Below the pieces are notes generated by a model. The model saw nothing but the letters and a program-made list of their open reading frames with translations. It did not search any database and was not told the origin of the DNA. Of a stretch of DNA of 64,000 nucleotides, positions 11,362-60,757 are shown piece by piece. The DNA is taken from the NCBI RefSeq assembly GCF_019703515.2, contig NC_059349.1, forward strand, positions 27,400,744 through 27,464,743. Direction: 5' to 3'. Each line of letters begins with the position of its first letter. Within the stretch, counting starts at the first letter, position 1. A program made the translations under genes and the position numbers. The DNA is from Myxocyprinus asiaticus. Its lineage: Eukaryota > Chordata > Actinopteri > Cypriniformes > Catostomidae.

Positions 11362-11562
11362 TATTCTAATTTTCTGAGATAGTGAATTGGTGGGTTTTTG
11401 TTAAATGTGAGCCAAAATCATCACAATTAAAAGAACCAAAGACTTAAACTACTTCAGTCTGTGTGCATTGAATTTATTTAATACACGAGTTTCACAATTT
11501 GAGTTGAATTACTGAAATAAATGAACTTTTCCACGATATTCTAATTTATTGAGATGCACCTG
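11362..11562 (-). repeat. Right terminal inverted repeat of intact Tc1-like element
   Basis: Inverse of 9982-10182 with only a few substitutions; for example ATCGTGGAAAAG here against GTCGTGGAAAAT on the left. It ends ..GAGATGCACCTG followed by the TA duplication. Confidence 0.85.
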
Positions 11563-11564
11563 TA

Positions 11565-12317
11565 TGCACCTTCACTCAGGAATGCTCCTTTCTGGGCTTG
11601 GGTTAGAAATTATCTTACAGTAATTAAGAATAAAAATTGTAACTTACTTTATTTATTGGCCCTCTCTGATCTGTGCAAACCTTTAAAGCTTCCTCTAATT
11701 GTCACTGCACAGGTGGGAGATCCACATGAGATACCACAGTTATAAATGTTCACCCACACACAGTCCCTCCATAAGGAAACTGTCCTCCAGTACCAACAAC
11801 TTTTATTCTATTAACCAGCAAAGTCTGTTTAAACCTTCCATGATTACAATAAACATGGAGTACATAAAGATTGAATTAAAGGAATATTTAGAGTTAAATA
11901 CAAGTTCTTTTGACAGCGTCAGTGGCATGCTGTTGATTCACACAGAACGTAACTTCAACTCATATCTCATACTTTTACCCAAGTGCTTCCAAATGCACTT
12001 ACATTGGAAGTCTCTGGGGCAATGTACAGTAACTTAGTAATTTTCTGTAATAATAAACAGCATGCCTATAACTTACATTTTACCCTGAAGAGAAAAGAGA
12101 AAAAATGAAAGAATGACCAGAATGTTTCTTAGTTAAGTACTGTAACAAGAAATATGTAATAAATATTGTTTTTGTTAAGAGATTTTATTAAACACTATTG
12201 TTGTCCATTTGGATTACAAATCACTTTTTTTGTTTTTGCAAATTGATTAAAAAACTTTGTTTCTAGGTTTAGGTACTGAGTGTACCCCTGTATGATGATT
12301 GAAGAGAAGAAATGGCT
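11565..12317. other. Unassigned intronic stretch
   Basis: AT-rich intron sequence after the intact Tc1-like element. A 112-codon frame at 11699-12037 has no recognisable motif and no splice context, and is treated as chance. Confidence 0.4.
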
Positions 12318-12424
12318 TTAAAAGGAAGAGTTCACCTAAAAATGAACATTTTGTTGTTAATTACTCACTCTAAATCGTATGAATTTTGTTATTCTGTGGC
12401 ACAAAAAAGGCAGAATATTCTGAG

Positions 12425-13046
12425 GCCTGTGGGCTTTCAAGCTCTAAAATAAAAATGTAAAAAAATCTGTTTTTATTTTTTCCCAAATTCTGTGTTTTCC
12501 GTTTTCCGTGTTTTCATGTTTTCTGTATTCCTTGTTTTAAAGGTTAAGCTCTAATTGAGCTTTTATTTTGACAGAAACCCAAAATGAAGCACTTTTAGTT
12601 TGAATGTTTTGACAACACTATATGGTTTAATGTCTTATTAAACCACAAAAGGCAGTGATTTAATTTTGTAAATGCATAGTCTGCATATGCTGTGCACTGT
12701 TCACAGTAATTAAGTGCTCTGCTCTTTGTCTTCTACACATTCACAGAGCGTGCATGATCTTTATGATGAGGTGTTATCAGTGTATGAGTGGCTGGCTTCA
12801 CACATTCACTTTAAAGCTTGCAGCACATGCAGACTGTATGTTTATTTAATTAAATCTCTGCCTTTTCTGGTTTAATCATACTAGGGCATATCATGATTTT
12901 ACTTTGATTAATTGTGCATTCATACAATAAATGTATCCCAAATTTGTAAAACATAACACATTTAATAGTTAATTTTGTTTTTTGGACTATTCCATGATTC
13001 CGTCCGTGTTTTCTGCATCGCGGAAATCATGGGGCCCTACAATTCT
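12425..13046. mobile_element. Possible hAT-like non-autonomous element
   Basis: The right end, GCGGAAATCATGGGGCCCTA, and the repeated TGTGTTTTCCG-type words at the left look like a repeated fish DNA element with a GGGCCC-type end. The boundaries and class are uncertain. Confidence 0.3.
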
Positions 13047-13229
13047 TCTGAAATGGCAAATTTCAAGTGGGCTGGTAACCGATGCGACTGGATTTTTTAG
13101 TCAGGGAACGAATCATTCAGACCAGTTTTGTGAACTGGATCAATCGATTCATTGAAAAGATCTGACTCAAATAAGTATTATTTCACAAATCAGACATAGC
13201 AACATCTCTCATGAACTCATTGGGGTGGA

Positions 13230-13665
13230 GTTTTTTATTTATTTAAAAAAAAAAAAAATGTATCCCCTTTTCTCCCCAATTTGGAATACCCAATTCCCAC
13301 TACTTAGTAGGTCCTCGTGGTGGCATGGTTACTCACCTCACTCCGGGTGGCGGAGGACAGGTCTCAGTTGCCTCCGCTTCTGAGACCGTCAATCCGCACA
13401 TCTTATCACGTGGCTCATTGTGCATGACACCGTGGAGACTCACAGTACGGGAGCTCATGCTACTCTCCGCGATCCACGCGCAACTTACCACGCACCCCAT
13501 TGAGAGTGAGAAACACTATTCGTGACCAAGAGGAGGTTACCTCAAGTGATTCTAACCTCCCTAGCAACCGGGCTAATTTGGTTGCTCCAGCACACCCTGG
13601 ATTCAAACTTGCGACTCCAGGGGTGATAGTCAGTGTCATTACTCGCTGAGCTACTCAGGCCGCCT
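13230..13665 (-). mobile_element. tRNA-derived SINE (about 430 bp type), minus strand
   Basis: Read on the minus strand: a tRNA-like head (GGTAGCTCAGCG-type box A, GTTTGAATCC-type box B), the body, CCAAATTGGGGAGAAAAGGG, and an A/T-rich tail. It is flanked by an 11-bp target duplication, ATTGGGGTGGA, at 13219-13229 and 13666-13676, the mark of LINE-mediated insertion. Two more copies lie at 48581-48984 and 59980-60412. Confidence 0.85.
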
Positions 13666-14010
13666 ATTGGGGTGGATGTTAATATTTAGTAACTTCAATT
13701 TCGGTCTGTTCTTCGCATAAAGCTACCATTTGATTTCAGACACCTGGAAAATAGCACACAAGTTGTATGGGCCAATTATTATTATTTTGTTTTTTTAATA
13801 ATTTTATGTAGCTTTTTATTCATTTTGGATCTTTACAGCCCAAGTCCTTACTCACATTCATTATAAGCAAAAGAGAATGAATGGCCAGGATGTCTTAAAA
13901 AAAAAATCATCTTTTGTGTTTGGCAGAAGTAGGAAAGTTGTACATGTTGAACCGACATAAGGGTGAGTAAATAATGACAGAATTTTTATTTTTAGGTAAA
14001 CTATTCCTCT

Positions 14011-16086
14011 GCTGTAGGAGGACTGGGTTGGTTTGCTGAGTTAAGAAAAAAACTCCCAAAGGTAGCTGGACTGGAAAAGATGGTGTCATAAAGATTATAG
14101 AGTTGCCACAGAGCCACTCCTAACTGTTAGGCTTATCTTCTTACATAAAGCATGAAGTTAAGAGGCTTCAGCTACCTCCTTTCTCTCATTATTTCTCTTT
14201 CACACATTTTAAATGGTCATTAAGCGATCAGACTGTATAGAACAGTTAGTGTATGCACTGCACCCCACCACCAGCAGCCAAATGTTCCATTATGTTTAAT
14301 AGATGGTTTGTGCTGTAGTCACAGGGAGAAAAGTGCACTTGGCAGCAAAATTACTACAGTCTCAAAGACAGCAGTATAGTCTGCCTTTATGAGAGAAACA
14401 GAGAGAGCAGCCCTGTGTCATTGCTCCTATTTTATCTTTTAATCATGTTTTTGTCTTAAGAAAACAAACGTTGGCTCTATGTTGAGTGAAAGACCTGAAA
14501 AATAGTATTAGCTGTTACATTTAGCTTCATGATACTCGTGTCAATGTTGTGAATGGTGTAGTGTTAGTAACAAGTGGTGACTCAACAGATCCATCTCAGC
14601 GTTTCTCTATAATCCCTCACATTCATTCATTCATTCATTCATTCTTTTTTTATAACTGGTTCCTCTGTATTATTTCCTCCACATATCACAGTCTCTAATT
14701 ACTTAAACATAAAACCCAGATCAGTGATTATGGAGCCATTCAACCCCTCCCCCGCTTTGACTCATGTTGGTGTTGTTTTTGCAAAATATGTTTAATGAAT
14801 GTCTCAGTTGCTTATGGTGGATCTGGTGGCATTATCTTTTTGGTCTACTCAGTTTTTACAACTTCAGATGGTCACCAGTCCTGATGTCAATTACCCTTCA
14901 CAGCTCTGAATTCACATTCAATCTCTTGATCATGCCACTAACTCACTTAAATTAAATAAATATAAAGACATTATCAATGATTGAAGCCTTTTGTGTTTCT
15001 TGTTATGTTTGTCAGTGGCTTGATCTGATGGAAAGCAATAATCAGTGTGATACATGTACTGTTTTGGGGTTTCAGGAATTGTCTTGATTCTGTTCTAAAG
15101 ACACATTGCAGATAACAGGATGTGGCCTCCGTTTATTAGCTGTTTTTGTGAGAGAATGACATTATGAGCTGATCTTGTGTATATTATTAGATTAATGTTC
15201 GCTCAAGGGTCTCTATGCTCCACAGGAGAAGACATTGACCCCTACCTTTGGCCTCGGCCTGAAAGAAGAAATGTTTTAAATATAAATGAGCAAACTCAAG
15301 ATAGATAAATTAAATGTAAAACCTCAGTCAAAAATCCAGAATGCCAAAATGCTTTAAATGAATTATCATGTGCTTAAACAAATAACCAATACCTCTGTAA
15401 CATGCATTAATGGAGTGAATTTAAGTCAAATTGACAAAGCTGTTAAATTTCATGCTGATTGACAGATTCTTTTACTTTATAACTAACCTAGTCTTCTAGA
15501 ATGAGCGTTACTATAACAACGTTTTTGAAAACTGAGTTGTACATTCCGCTTTCTACATTTTGCTGCAATTTCCTTTTGAAATGAACACTAGAGGCACTAC
15601 AACAACTGTGACTTTTCACTTTCACACAAATCACAGGTACTATGGCTTTTTATGACTTTACAAACACGCATTTTTTGCTCTATTACTCACACACTGCAAT
15701 GTTCTTATATCGAAACACTTTTACTCTAGCTCATTTGAAAAGATGTCTGTTTTGTTCACCTCCCATTTATCTTTTAGGACACTATTGGTTAGGTTTAGGC
15801 TACAGTTTTAGGATAGGGAGGTATGTTTTGCTCATTAAAACCTCCATCTAATATTCACCTTAAAAACCTTGTCTGATAACAAAATAATTTCGCTTGCTTT
15901 TGGCACGTAATTGTGGTTTGCGAAAATTTTGCCATTCTCACGTGAATTTCATGAGATCAGGCTGTTCATAACACTGCATCAATCTATCAAGAACACTACC
16001 AACTTAACACAAATGTTAATGTTTTGAAAATGAACATGAGGCATATTGTATGAGTGACTTGTTTATGTGTGTGTGTGTGCTGATAG
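14011..16086. other. Distal part of the putative first intron
   Basis: Largely repeat-poor intron sequence before the first coding exon. It contains an (ATTC)n microsatellite at about 14622-14645. A (GT)n run at 16067-16079 precedes acceptor-like AGs at 16085-16086 and 16089-16090. Confidence 0.45.
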
Positions 16087-16169
16087 GCAGCGCTAGCCCT
16101 TTAGGCTGAGGAGTGCTGAGTATGCTTCAGCAGTCTGAGCCCAAAAACTCAATCTGATCATAAGCAGAC

Positions 16170-54341
<38,172 letters not shown>

Positions 54342-54476
54342 TGCTGCCAAATGCAAACCACAGAAAAGACAATGCACATCCAACATGGGGAAAACAAAGA
54401 TACCACTCTGGTAGAAATATCTTTGGTTTTTAAAGCTCCACACAGACATGATAAGAAGGAGCAATGGATATTTATG

Positions 54477-54487
54477 GGCTAGTTCAC

Positions 54488-54520
<33 letters not shown>

Positions 54521-54652
54521 TCATCATTTACTCATCCTCATGTTGTTCCAACCCTGTATGACAAGTTGTCCAAGTCAGATGGGTTTAGAATGATTTGAGG
54601 GTGAGTATATGACAATAAAAGTTTCATTTTTGGGTGAACTAACCCTTTAAGG
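54477..54652. mobile_element. Palindromic MITE family 1 inside the pld1 3'UTR
   Basis: TTATGGGCTAGTTCACAAA and an A-run at the left; GGGTGAACTAACCCTTTAA at the right. Inner blocks TGTCATCATTTACTCATCCTC and GAGGGTGAGTATATGACAAT pair, so the mRNA can form a hairpin here. Confidence 0.75.
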
Positions 54653-54868
54653 AAAACTGTGTATCCTTTGTCATTAATGAAATGGACAGTTTAATATTGT
54701 TGGACAGTTTAATATTGTTTTGTATCTTTTATCAATGTTTTAAATGTACAAATTTTTAAATACTATTTTATAAGCACCTTAATTACCAGCACATATTATT
54801 GTGCTTTTACTATAATGTGATTATCAAAGTTGCCTTTGTGAGATCCCAAAACAAAACTAGGCCTTTTA

Positions 54869-54874
54869 AATAAA
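54869..54874 (+). terminator. pld1 polyadenylation signal
   Basis: AATAAA about 530 nt after the stop codon, the first canonical hexamer in a suitable position. Confidence 0.5.
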
Positions 54875-54895
54875 TTATTCTAATGCACAAAAAGA

Positions 54896-55942
54896 GGATC
54901 TGATTTTATTGCTAGAGATGGCACATTTGTAGAGACACTGCTCAAAGAGAAGGGTGAAATGGAGAGTGGAAGCCCTGTCATATGTAATTTGTCACTGCGG
55001 CCCATTCTTCAATGTTGTTTCCCCAGTGGGACAGCATCCGTGACACGTTGAATCCAGTAATATGTGTTTGCTGTCTGGTGAATCTGCTCATAGACTGAGT
55101 CTGCTGAGGCTCACACTGTCCAGTCTAAGTGTCAGTGCTATGGAAAGACAAGACAATCTGTCTGTGAATTAAAGTGCTGAGTGTCTGAAGTTGTTGCTTC
55201 TCGACACCAAACAGCCATGTGTGTCTCTCCCAGTTCTATCTGTCCTGCCTCTAAAATGTGGCATGGGTCCGTTTTTCACGAGTCAGTGGTTGTTGTCATT
55301 TTCACATTCACCCTTGATGTCAGATAATCATCAGTAAGCTATTTTCTGCAGTTACCCATTTGTTTCTGAATTTTTTTTTTTTTTTTTTTAATGAATTAAA
55401 GAGAAGGTATTGGAATATGAATGAAACAGTGACAATTAAAATGGCAATACAACTATGTATCATAACTGAATAATCTTAAAAATTGAAGAGATCTTACTCT
55501 CTTTTGGGCCCTACATCAGCATTGCTGTGATTCGTAGGTAATCACAGCAGTGCTGATTTAGGGCCATATCGCATGATTGTGAGTGTGATATTGCTTATAT
55601 AGAACAGTTCAATGAAGAAGTAAATAAAAAAAAAAAAATTAGGAAAAACTGAATACGGTCATAAAAACGCATTTGTGCATGGAACTACTTTCTTACGCGG
55701 CAGATCAGGCCAAACATTCAAGGGTGTGTAAATTTTTGATCAGGGCCATTTGGGTGATTTCTGTTATCATTATGATTTAAAAAGGAGCCAAACAACTATA
55801 TGATAATAAATGGCTTCATATGATCACTATCCTTAAATAAAAGACAGTTTTTTTGCATGATCAGTCATATTTTCAAAATCAATGCCAAAATTTCACAATT
55901 TCTGCCAGGGTATGCAAACTTTTGAGTACAACTGTATATATA
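54896..55942. other. Intergenic stretch downstream of pld1
   Basis: No gene. The part at 54900-55370 is balanced, repeat-poor sequence. A T-run lies at 55371-55389. A strong hairpin lies at 55507-55565. Confidence 0.45.
55507..55565. repeat. Short near-perfect hairpin
   Basis: Arms of 26 nt (55507-55532, GGCCCTACATCAGCATTGCT.. and 55540-55565) pair at 24 of 26 positions; one of the others can form G-U. The loop is 7 nt. It could be a tiny palindromic transposon or a hairpin RNA. Confidence 0.6.
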
Positions 55943-56290
55943 TTAGGGTGACCATACGTCCTCTTTTTCCCGGACATGTCCTCTTTTTCGGACCTTTAAA
56001 AAGCGTCCAGCCGGGATTTCTAAATTTGCGAAAATGTCCGGGATTCGGCTTTAGTTGCAGTATGCATCTGGTCTAATACTTCATTGTGTGTGCGCACATA
56101 TTTTCATTGCTTTAACCCCTCTTTGTAAGTCCCGCCTTCTCGCACACTAATTGGTCGATTATAAGAGGCTTGCAGCAACTATTGGCCAAATTTCTGCCTA
56201 TCAATCTCTCAACAAATGCACGAAGTGCTGTTGTGTGCAGCATCAAACAGTTACATGACAGTAGCAGCAAATGACAGCTGAGTGGAAACA

Positions 56291-57145
56291 ATGCCCAAAC
56301 GAAAGTGCAAATTTACAGAAGATTTGCACAAAAAAATTCCCATGCTTTCGTCCAGGTCGAGATCTGTGGGAAGCAGAAGGTATGACATGTAAAGCTGGCA
56401 CTTATGTGTCAGTTGCTAATAAAGGTGCAAGTGATTTTGGGCCGTTTTCAACTAAAAACGGAAAATTTTTATGCGTTTTGGCTGTTCGTTTACACAACAA
56501 CGCCGTTTTGGGGCCTAAAAACGCAAACTTTTGAAAACGGGTTTCAAAGTACAAGTTTTTGAAAACGATGCCATTATCGTCTCCGTGTAAACGTACAAAA
56601 ACGCGAATTTGTGAAAACGATGAAGTCATGCGCACGCGTATTACGTGTTCAGTCTATAGGCATGCACGCGAGTACTTCAAAACAATGCGCGAGACATTCA
56701 AACCTACAATGGCGGACTACAGGACTGTGTTTGTGCTGCTCAAGATTTTGAGTTTATTGACGCATCTCCAGCAAAGTGTAGATTTACTGCATCACTACTA
56801 TGACCGGCGATCACCATCTTCATTGTTTGTATTCACAGCTCTGTGGAAGAATGCTTATGTGCGTAATGTTTCTTTACAAAGTGACATCGCCAACTACTGG
56901 CCTGTCATGCATAATACAGCATTTTTAGTCGTTTTTCACAGATCCGTGTGAACGGGGATCGTTTTGACAACGTTGTCGTCTGTACGTGAAACTTTTCAGA
57001 ACTCACTTTTGGAAAAACGTTTCCATTTTTAGTACATCGTCGTCGGTAAACGTACCCTTAGCACACATTAGCTCTGCAAAGAATAAAGGGTCAGCAAAAG
57101 GTGGAAGTTCATCAGGTAAATTAACGGACTACTTTTTGCGACCAG
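56291..57145 (+). pseudogene. hAT transposase first exon, frameshifted and interrupted
   Basis: It begins MPKRKCKFTEDLHKK. One extra A in the A-run at about 56329-56335 shifts the frame, after which FPCFRPGRDLWEAEGMTCKA and GTYVSVANKGASD follow. The 619-bp insert comes next. Then LAHISSAKNKGSAKGGSSSG and KLTDYFLRP lead to the donor. The CxxC..H spacing suggests a zinc-finger-like N-terminal domain of a hAT transposase. No catalytic part is present. Confidence 0.6.
56439..57057. mobile_element. Harbinger-like non-autonomous element (619 bp)
   Basis: Interrupts the hAT exon exactly. The right end, GGTAAACGTACCC, is followed by TTA (57058-57060); the left end, GGGCCGTTTTC, is preceded by TTT (56436-56438), a probable mutated 3-bp duplication. 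The sub-terminal parts are rich in AAAACG/CGTTTT. An inner frame (MADYRTVFVLLKILSLLTHL..) is unrecognised. Confidence 0.5.
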
Positions 57146-57349
57146 GTAAAATGATCACATTGCTTCATTTTCCATGGCCATTCAAAATAATAGTAATAGT
57201 AAATGAAGGTACACTCATGGCATCAAATATTTTATTTTAGTACATGGACATTCAAAAGAATGTTGGAAATTTTTATTTATTTATATATATTTGTGTTATG
57301 ATAATAGTGTGTCTTTTTCACTGTATTAAAGTTTGCATTCATAGTAACA

Positions 57350-58520
57350 CTGTTTTGAACTGTTCAGAAGTTTACATACACTTAGGTTGAAGTTATTAAA
57401 ACTCATTTTTTAACCACTCCACAGATTTCATATTGGCAAACTATAGTTTTGGCAAGTCGTTTAGGACACAATCTGCCTGTAAACTGTTGGAAAAATTACA
57501 GATTGTTTAACTTTTAATTGACTATATCACAATTCCAGTGGGTCAGAAGTTTACATAACTTTAAGTTAACTGTGCCTTAAAGCAGCTTGGAAAATTCAAA
57601 TGCCTGAAGGTACCACGTTCATCTGTACAAATAATAATGCGGAAGTATAAACACCATGGGACCACGCAGCCATCATACCGCTCAGAAAGGAGACGCATTC
57701 TGTCTCCTAGAGATGAACATGATTTGGTGCGAAAAGTGCAAATCAATCCCAGAACAACAGCAAAGGACCTTGTGAAGATGCTGGAGGAAACAGGTAGACA
57801 AGTATCTATATCCACAGTAAAATGAGTCCTATATCGACATAACCTCAAAGGCAGCTCAGCAAGGAAGAAGCAACTGCTCAAAAACCGCCATAAAAAGTGC
57901 ACATGGGGACAAAGATCTTACTTTTTGGAGAAATGTCCTCTGGTCTGATGAAACAAAAATTTAACTGTTTGGCCATAATGACCATCGTTATGTTTGAAGG
58001 GAAAAAAGGTAAGGCATGCAAGCCAAAGAACACCATCCCGACAATGAAGCATGGGGGTGGCAGCATCATGTTGTGGGAGTGCTTTACTGCAGGAGGGACT
58101 GGAGCACTTCACAAAATAGATAGCATCATGAGGAAGGAAAATTATGTGGATATATTGAGGCAACATCTCAAGACATCAGCCAGGAAGTTAAAGCTCGGTC
58201 GCAAATGGATCTTCCAAATGGACAATGACCCCAAGCATACCTCCAAAGTTGTGGCAAAATGGCTTATGGACAACAAAGTCAAGGTATTGGAGTGGCCATC
58301 ACAAAGCCCTGACCTCAATCTGATTGAAAATTTGTGGGCAGAACTGAAAAAGCATGGGCGAACAAGGAGGCCGACAAACCTGACTCAGTTACACCTGTTC
58401 TGTCTGGAGGAATGGGACAAAATTCCAGCTACTTATTGTGAGAAGCTTGTGCAAGGCTACCCAAAACATTGGACCCACGTTAAAGAATTTAAAGGCAATG
58501 CTACCAAATACTCAATCCAG
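57350..58520 (+). mobile_element. Sleeping-Beauty-type Tc1 element, decayed
   Basis: The left end keeps the double-repeat layout of this group: AGAAGTTTACATACACTTAGG near 57367 and CCAGTGGGTCAGAAGTTTACATA near 57536. The transposase start is deleted. The right end is lost where another Tc1-type fragment begins. Confidence 0.8.
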
Positions 58521-58559
58521 CCTGTCTGGCACCGACAATCATCCATGCGATTTATCTGA
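57637..58559 (+). pseudogene. Sleeping-Beauty-type transposase relic
   Basis: First piece 57637-57825: RKYKHHGTTQPSYRSERRR, then VQINPRTTAKDLVKMLEETG, ending in a premature TGA. After frameshifts (the WSDETK block near 57940 is followed by a stop), the second piece runs to the end: KHGGGSIMLWECFTAGGTGA, MDNDPKHTSKVVAKW (second Asp), PDLNLIENLWAELKK (Glu kept, Pro changed to Leu) and FKGNATKY. It is dead through stop and frameshifts. Confidence 0.88.
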
Positions 58560-58840
58560 TCAGCCAATCATGTGGCAACAGTGCACTACATAAAATCATG
58601 CATATACGGGTCAGGAGCTTCAGTTAATGTTCAAATCAACCATCAGAATGGGGAAAAATGTGATCTCAGTGATTTGGACTGTGGAATGATTGTTGGTGCC
58701 AGATGGGCTGGTTTGAGTATTTCTGTAACTGCTGATCTCCTGGGATTTTCACATACAGCGGTCTCTAGAATTTACTCAGAATGGTTCCAAAAAAAAAAAA
58801 ACATCCAGTGAGTGGCAGTTCTGCTTCTCAATGTGGTGGA
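58520..58840 (+). mobile_element. Fragment of another Tc1-like element (5' part)
   Basis: A frame with EKCDLSDLDCGMIVGARWAG, then LSISVTADLLGFSHTAVSRI, is the N-terminal helix-turn-helix region of a different Tc1-like transposase. It stops near an A-run at 58789-58801. Confidence 0.75.
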
Positions 58841-59979
58841 CTAGTGTCTTTCTGCACATGACTGTTTTGCCTCCACTTATTCCCTCTACAAGCTTTTTGA
58901 ATGAAGGCTGCTCAACCAATGAGAATGGCTGATCATCAATCACAAATTCAAATACTAGTTATTAATTGTACTTTGGGATGCACTGTGTCCAAGTTCAAAC
59001 CTTGCTTGTTTGAAAGGAGGATGCAAGGCCCCTTGTCTGGGATCAGATGTACTAGGCTGCTCAGTCATCTCAGGCTGGCTAGTGTCTTCATTGGTCAAGT
59101 GATTTGGATGCTTCCTCTGATAAGCAAAACAGTGCAAATAAAAAAACAATTGTAGGCTTTCTTAGATTTACTCAGTTCTTAAGTCTGTTTATTCATTAAC
59201 CTCAAAATTTTTCAGTAGGTAGATCACAGTTTATCATCATCATCATCATCATTACTATCACTAGGGAAATGCTGTTTTTCCTCATGATCCACAGTGAAAC
59301 ATCACTAGCTAATAGTTTATGGGTGGTTCTAGTTTGTTAAAGTTTGAGGGTTTTAAAGAAACAGAATGAGAGAAAAATCAAGTGCACTGTGATTTAAAGT
59401 AAATTTGTAATGTGTCTTTTTAATGACTTACTCTTAATTTATGTGAGTTTTGAAATGTTACATTTGCCAGAATTTCTGCCTTACCCAGATTTTGAACTGT
59501 TCTCAACAATAAAAGCATCAAAATCAGAAAAATTATCCATTGCACTTTTTTACTAAGAGCTAAAACATTTTAAATGCATCTTTTAAGTGTACAATTTGTA
59601 TTAAGTGTACAATTTGTATTAATTAAAAAAAATAAAAAAAACAATTCGCTGTCCTTGATGCCACTGACATTATATCATGAAAGAATTTCAGAGAACAATT
59701 TTAGAGCTTCAACTGAAGTTATGATGAAAATGAGAAGTGACAGTGAAGCATATACATATCTGCCAGGGCAGCAGAGTGACCAATCATATTATTATCTTTT
59801 ACATTTAAGAAAAATGATCTGAGAGTAGCTTTTATAATTTGTAATTACTTAACAGGTTATTATTTATTTAAAAGATTGATTTGACAAAAATATACAGTTC
59901 TTTGCATTTTATACACTAAAATTTCATTAAGTATGTTAATAAGTGCAATGTGGCCAAAATGGCATTATCATATACACAC
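58841..59979. other. Unassigned intergenic stretch
   Basis: No credible gene. A (CAT)n-like run lies at about 59233-59251. An 18-bp tandem duplication (AAGTGTACAATTTGTATT) lies at about 59585-59620. Confidence 0.45.
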
Positions 59980-60412
59980 AAAAAAAAAAAAGATTCTCCC
60001 CAATTTGGAATGCCCAATTCCCAGTGCGCTCTAGGTCCTTGTGGTGGTGTAGTGATTCGCCTCAATCCGGGTGGCGGAGGACAAATTTCAATTGCCTCCA
60101 CGTCTGAGACATCAATCCATTTTATCACATGGATTGTTGAGCACGTTACCACGGAGACAGCACGTGTGGAGGCTTCATGCTATTCTCTGCGGCATCCACG
60201 CACAACTCTCCAAGCAACTTCCCACCGAGAGCGAACCACATTATAGCTATCACGAGGAGGTTACCCGATGTGACTCTACCTTCCCTAGCAACTGGGACAG
60301 TTTTTGGTTGCTTAGGAGACCTGGCTGGAGTAACTCAGCACGCCCTGTATTCAAACTCGCGACTCCAGGGGTGGTGATCAGCGTCTTTACTTGCTGAGCT
60401 ACCCAGGCCCCC
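59980..60412 (-). mobile_element. tRNA-derived SINE (about 430 bp type), minus strand
   Basis: The third copy of the SINE seen at 13230 and 48581. It starts with an A-run and ATTCTCCCCAATTTGGAAT; the tRNA-like head lies at about 60345-60410 (GCTGAGCTACCCAGGCCCC). Frames within it are chance. Confidence 0.85.
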
Positions 60413-60757
60413 TCATCACACACAACATTAAAAAAGTGCACACCATCTACATGTACACGTCAGGCTATTTCAAAATATATGATGATCAAGGCCATTATCT
60501 TTATTCGTTTCACCGATCGATCGGGGGTTGTTTTTCCCCTCAATGGCTTTGACAGTAGGTGTCCAGTGTAAAGGGGGCTAGGGGTATATTGCTAGGGGGA
60601 TTGGTCGTTTCACAGGTTTAATACAGGAAATGTTTATTTCTGCCAAATTCAGGACAGTTGGCAACCTTACCCATAACTGCAATTATGTAAACCTGGGGAT
60701 TTCAAAGCACTTACTTACACAAAGTACCTAGCTAGCTAACGTGATTTCAGTGCGAGT
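60413..60757. other. Unassigned intergenic stretch
   Basis: 345 nt with no frame or repeat end. Confidence 0.5.

Larger units (their letters stand above)
9982..11562 (+). mobile_element. Tc1-like transposon, apparently intact and recent
   Basis: A complete 1581-bp element. Both ends begin CAGGTGCATCTCAATAAATT, are inverted, and are flanked by TA (9980-9981 and 11563-11564), the Tc1/mariner target duplication. The terminal inverted repeats are about 201 bp each and differ at only a handful of positions. A single uninterrupted transposase frame fills the middle. Near-identical arms plus an intact gene point to a recent insertion that could still be mobile. It sits in the putative first intron of pld1, same orientation. 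Confidence 0.9.
12318..14010. mobile_element. Split palindromic MITE ends around other repeats
   Basis: The left end, TTAAAAGGAAGAGTTCACC, lies at 12318. A family-1-like right end lies at about 13955-14010 (GGGTGAGTAAATAATGACAG, then ACTATTCCT). They may be the two ends of one copy later filled by the hAT-like piece at 12425-13046 and the SINE at 13230-13665, or two separate remnants. Confidence 0.3.
54342..54895 (+). other. pld1: pld1 3' untranslated region
   Basis: Follows the stop codon. A poly-A signal AATAAA lies at 54869-54874. A palindromic MITE lies inside at 54477-54652. GGACAGTTTAATATTGTT is tandemly duplicated at about 54684-54719. The end point is inferred from the signal. Confidence 0.6.
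55943..57145 (+). mobile_element. hAT-type element, 5' part, split by a Harbinger-like insert
   Basis: Starts TAGGGTGACCATACGTCCTC. It contains a transposase first exon at 56291 that continues after the insert, ending at a donor CAG|GTAAAA (GT at 57146). The downstream part of the transposase is not found. Confidence 0.65.

Noticed and set aside
56559..56951. 130-codon frame (MKTMPLSSPCKRTK..)
   Set aside because: Lies inside a Harbinger-like insert, with no recognisable domain; kept only as part of the mobile element.
60071..60397. Overlapping frames of about 100 codons
   Set aside because: All fall inside a minus-strand tRNA-derived SINE.
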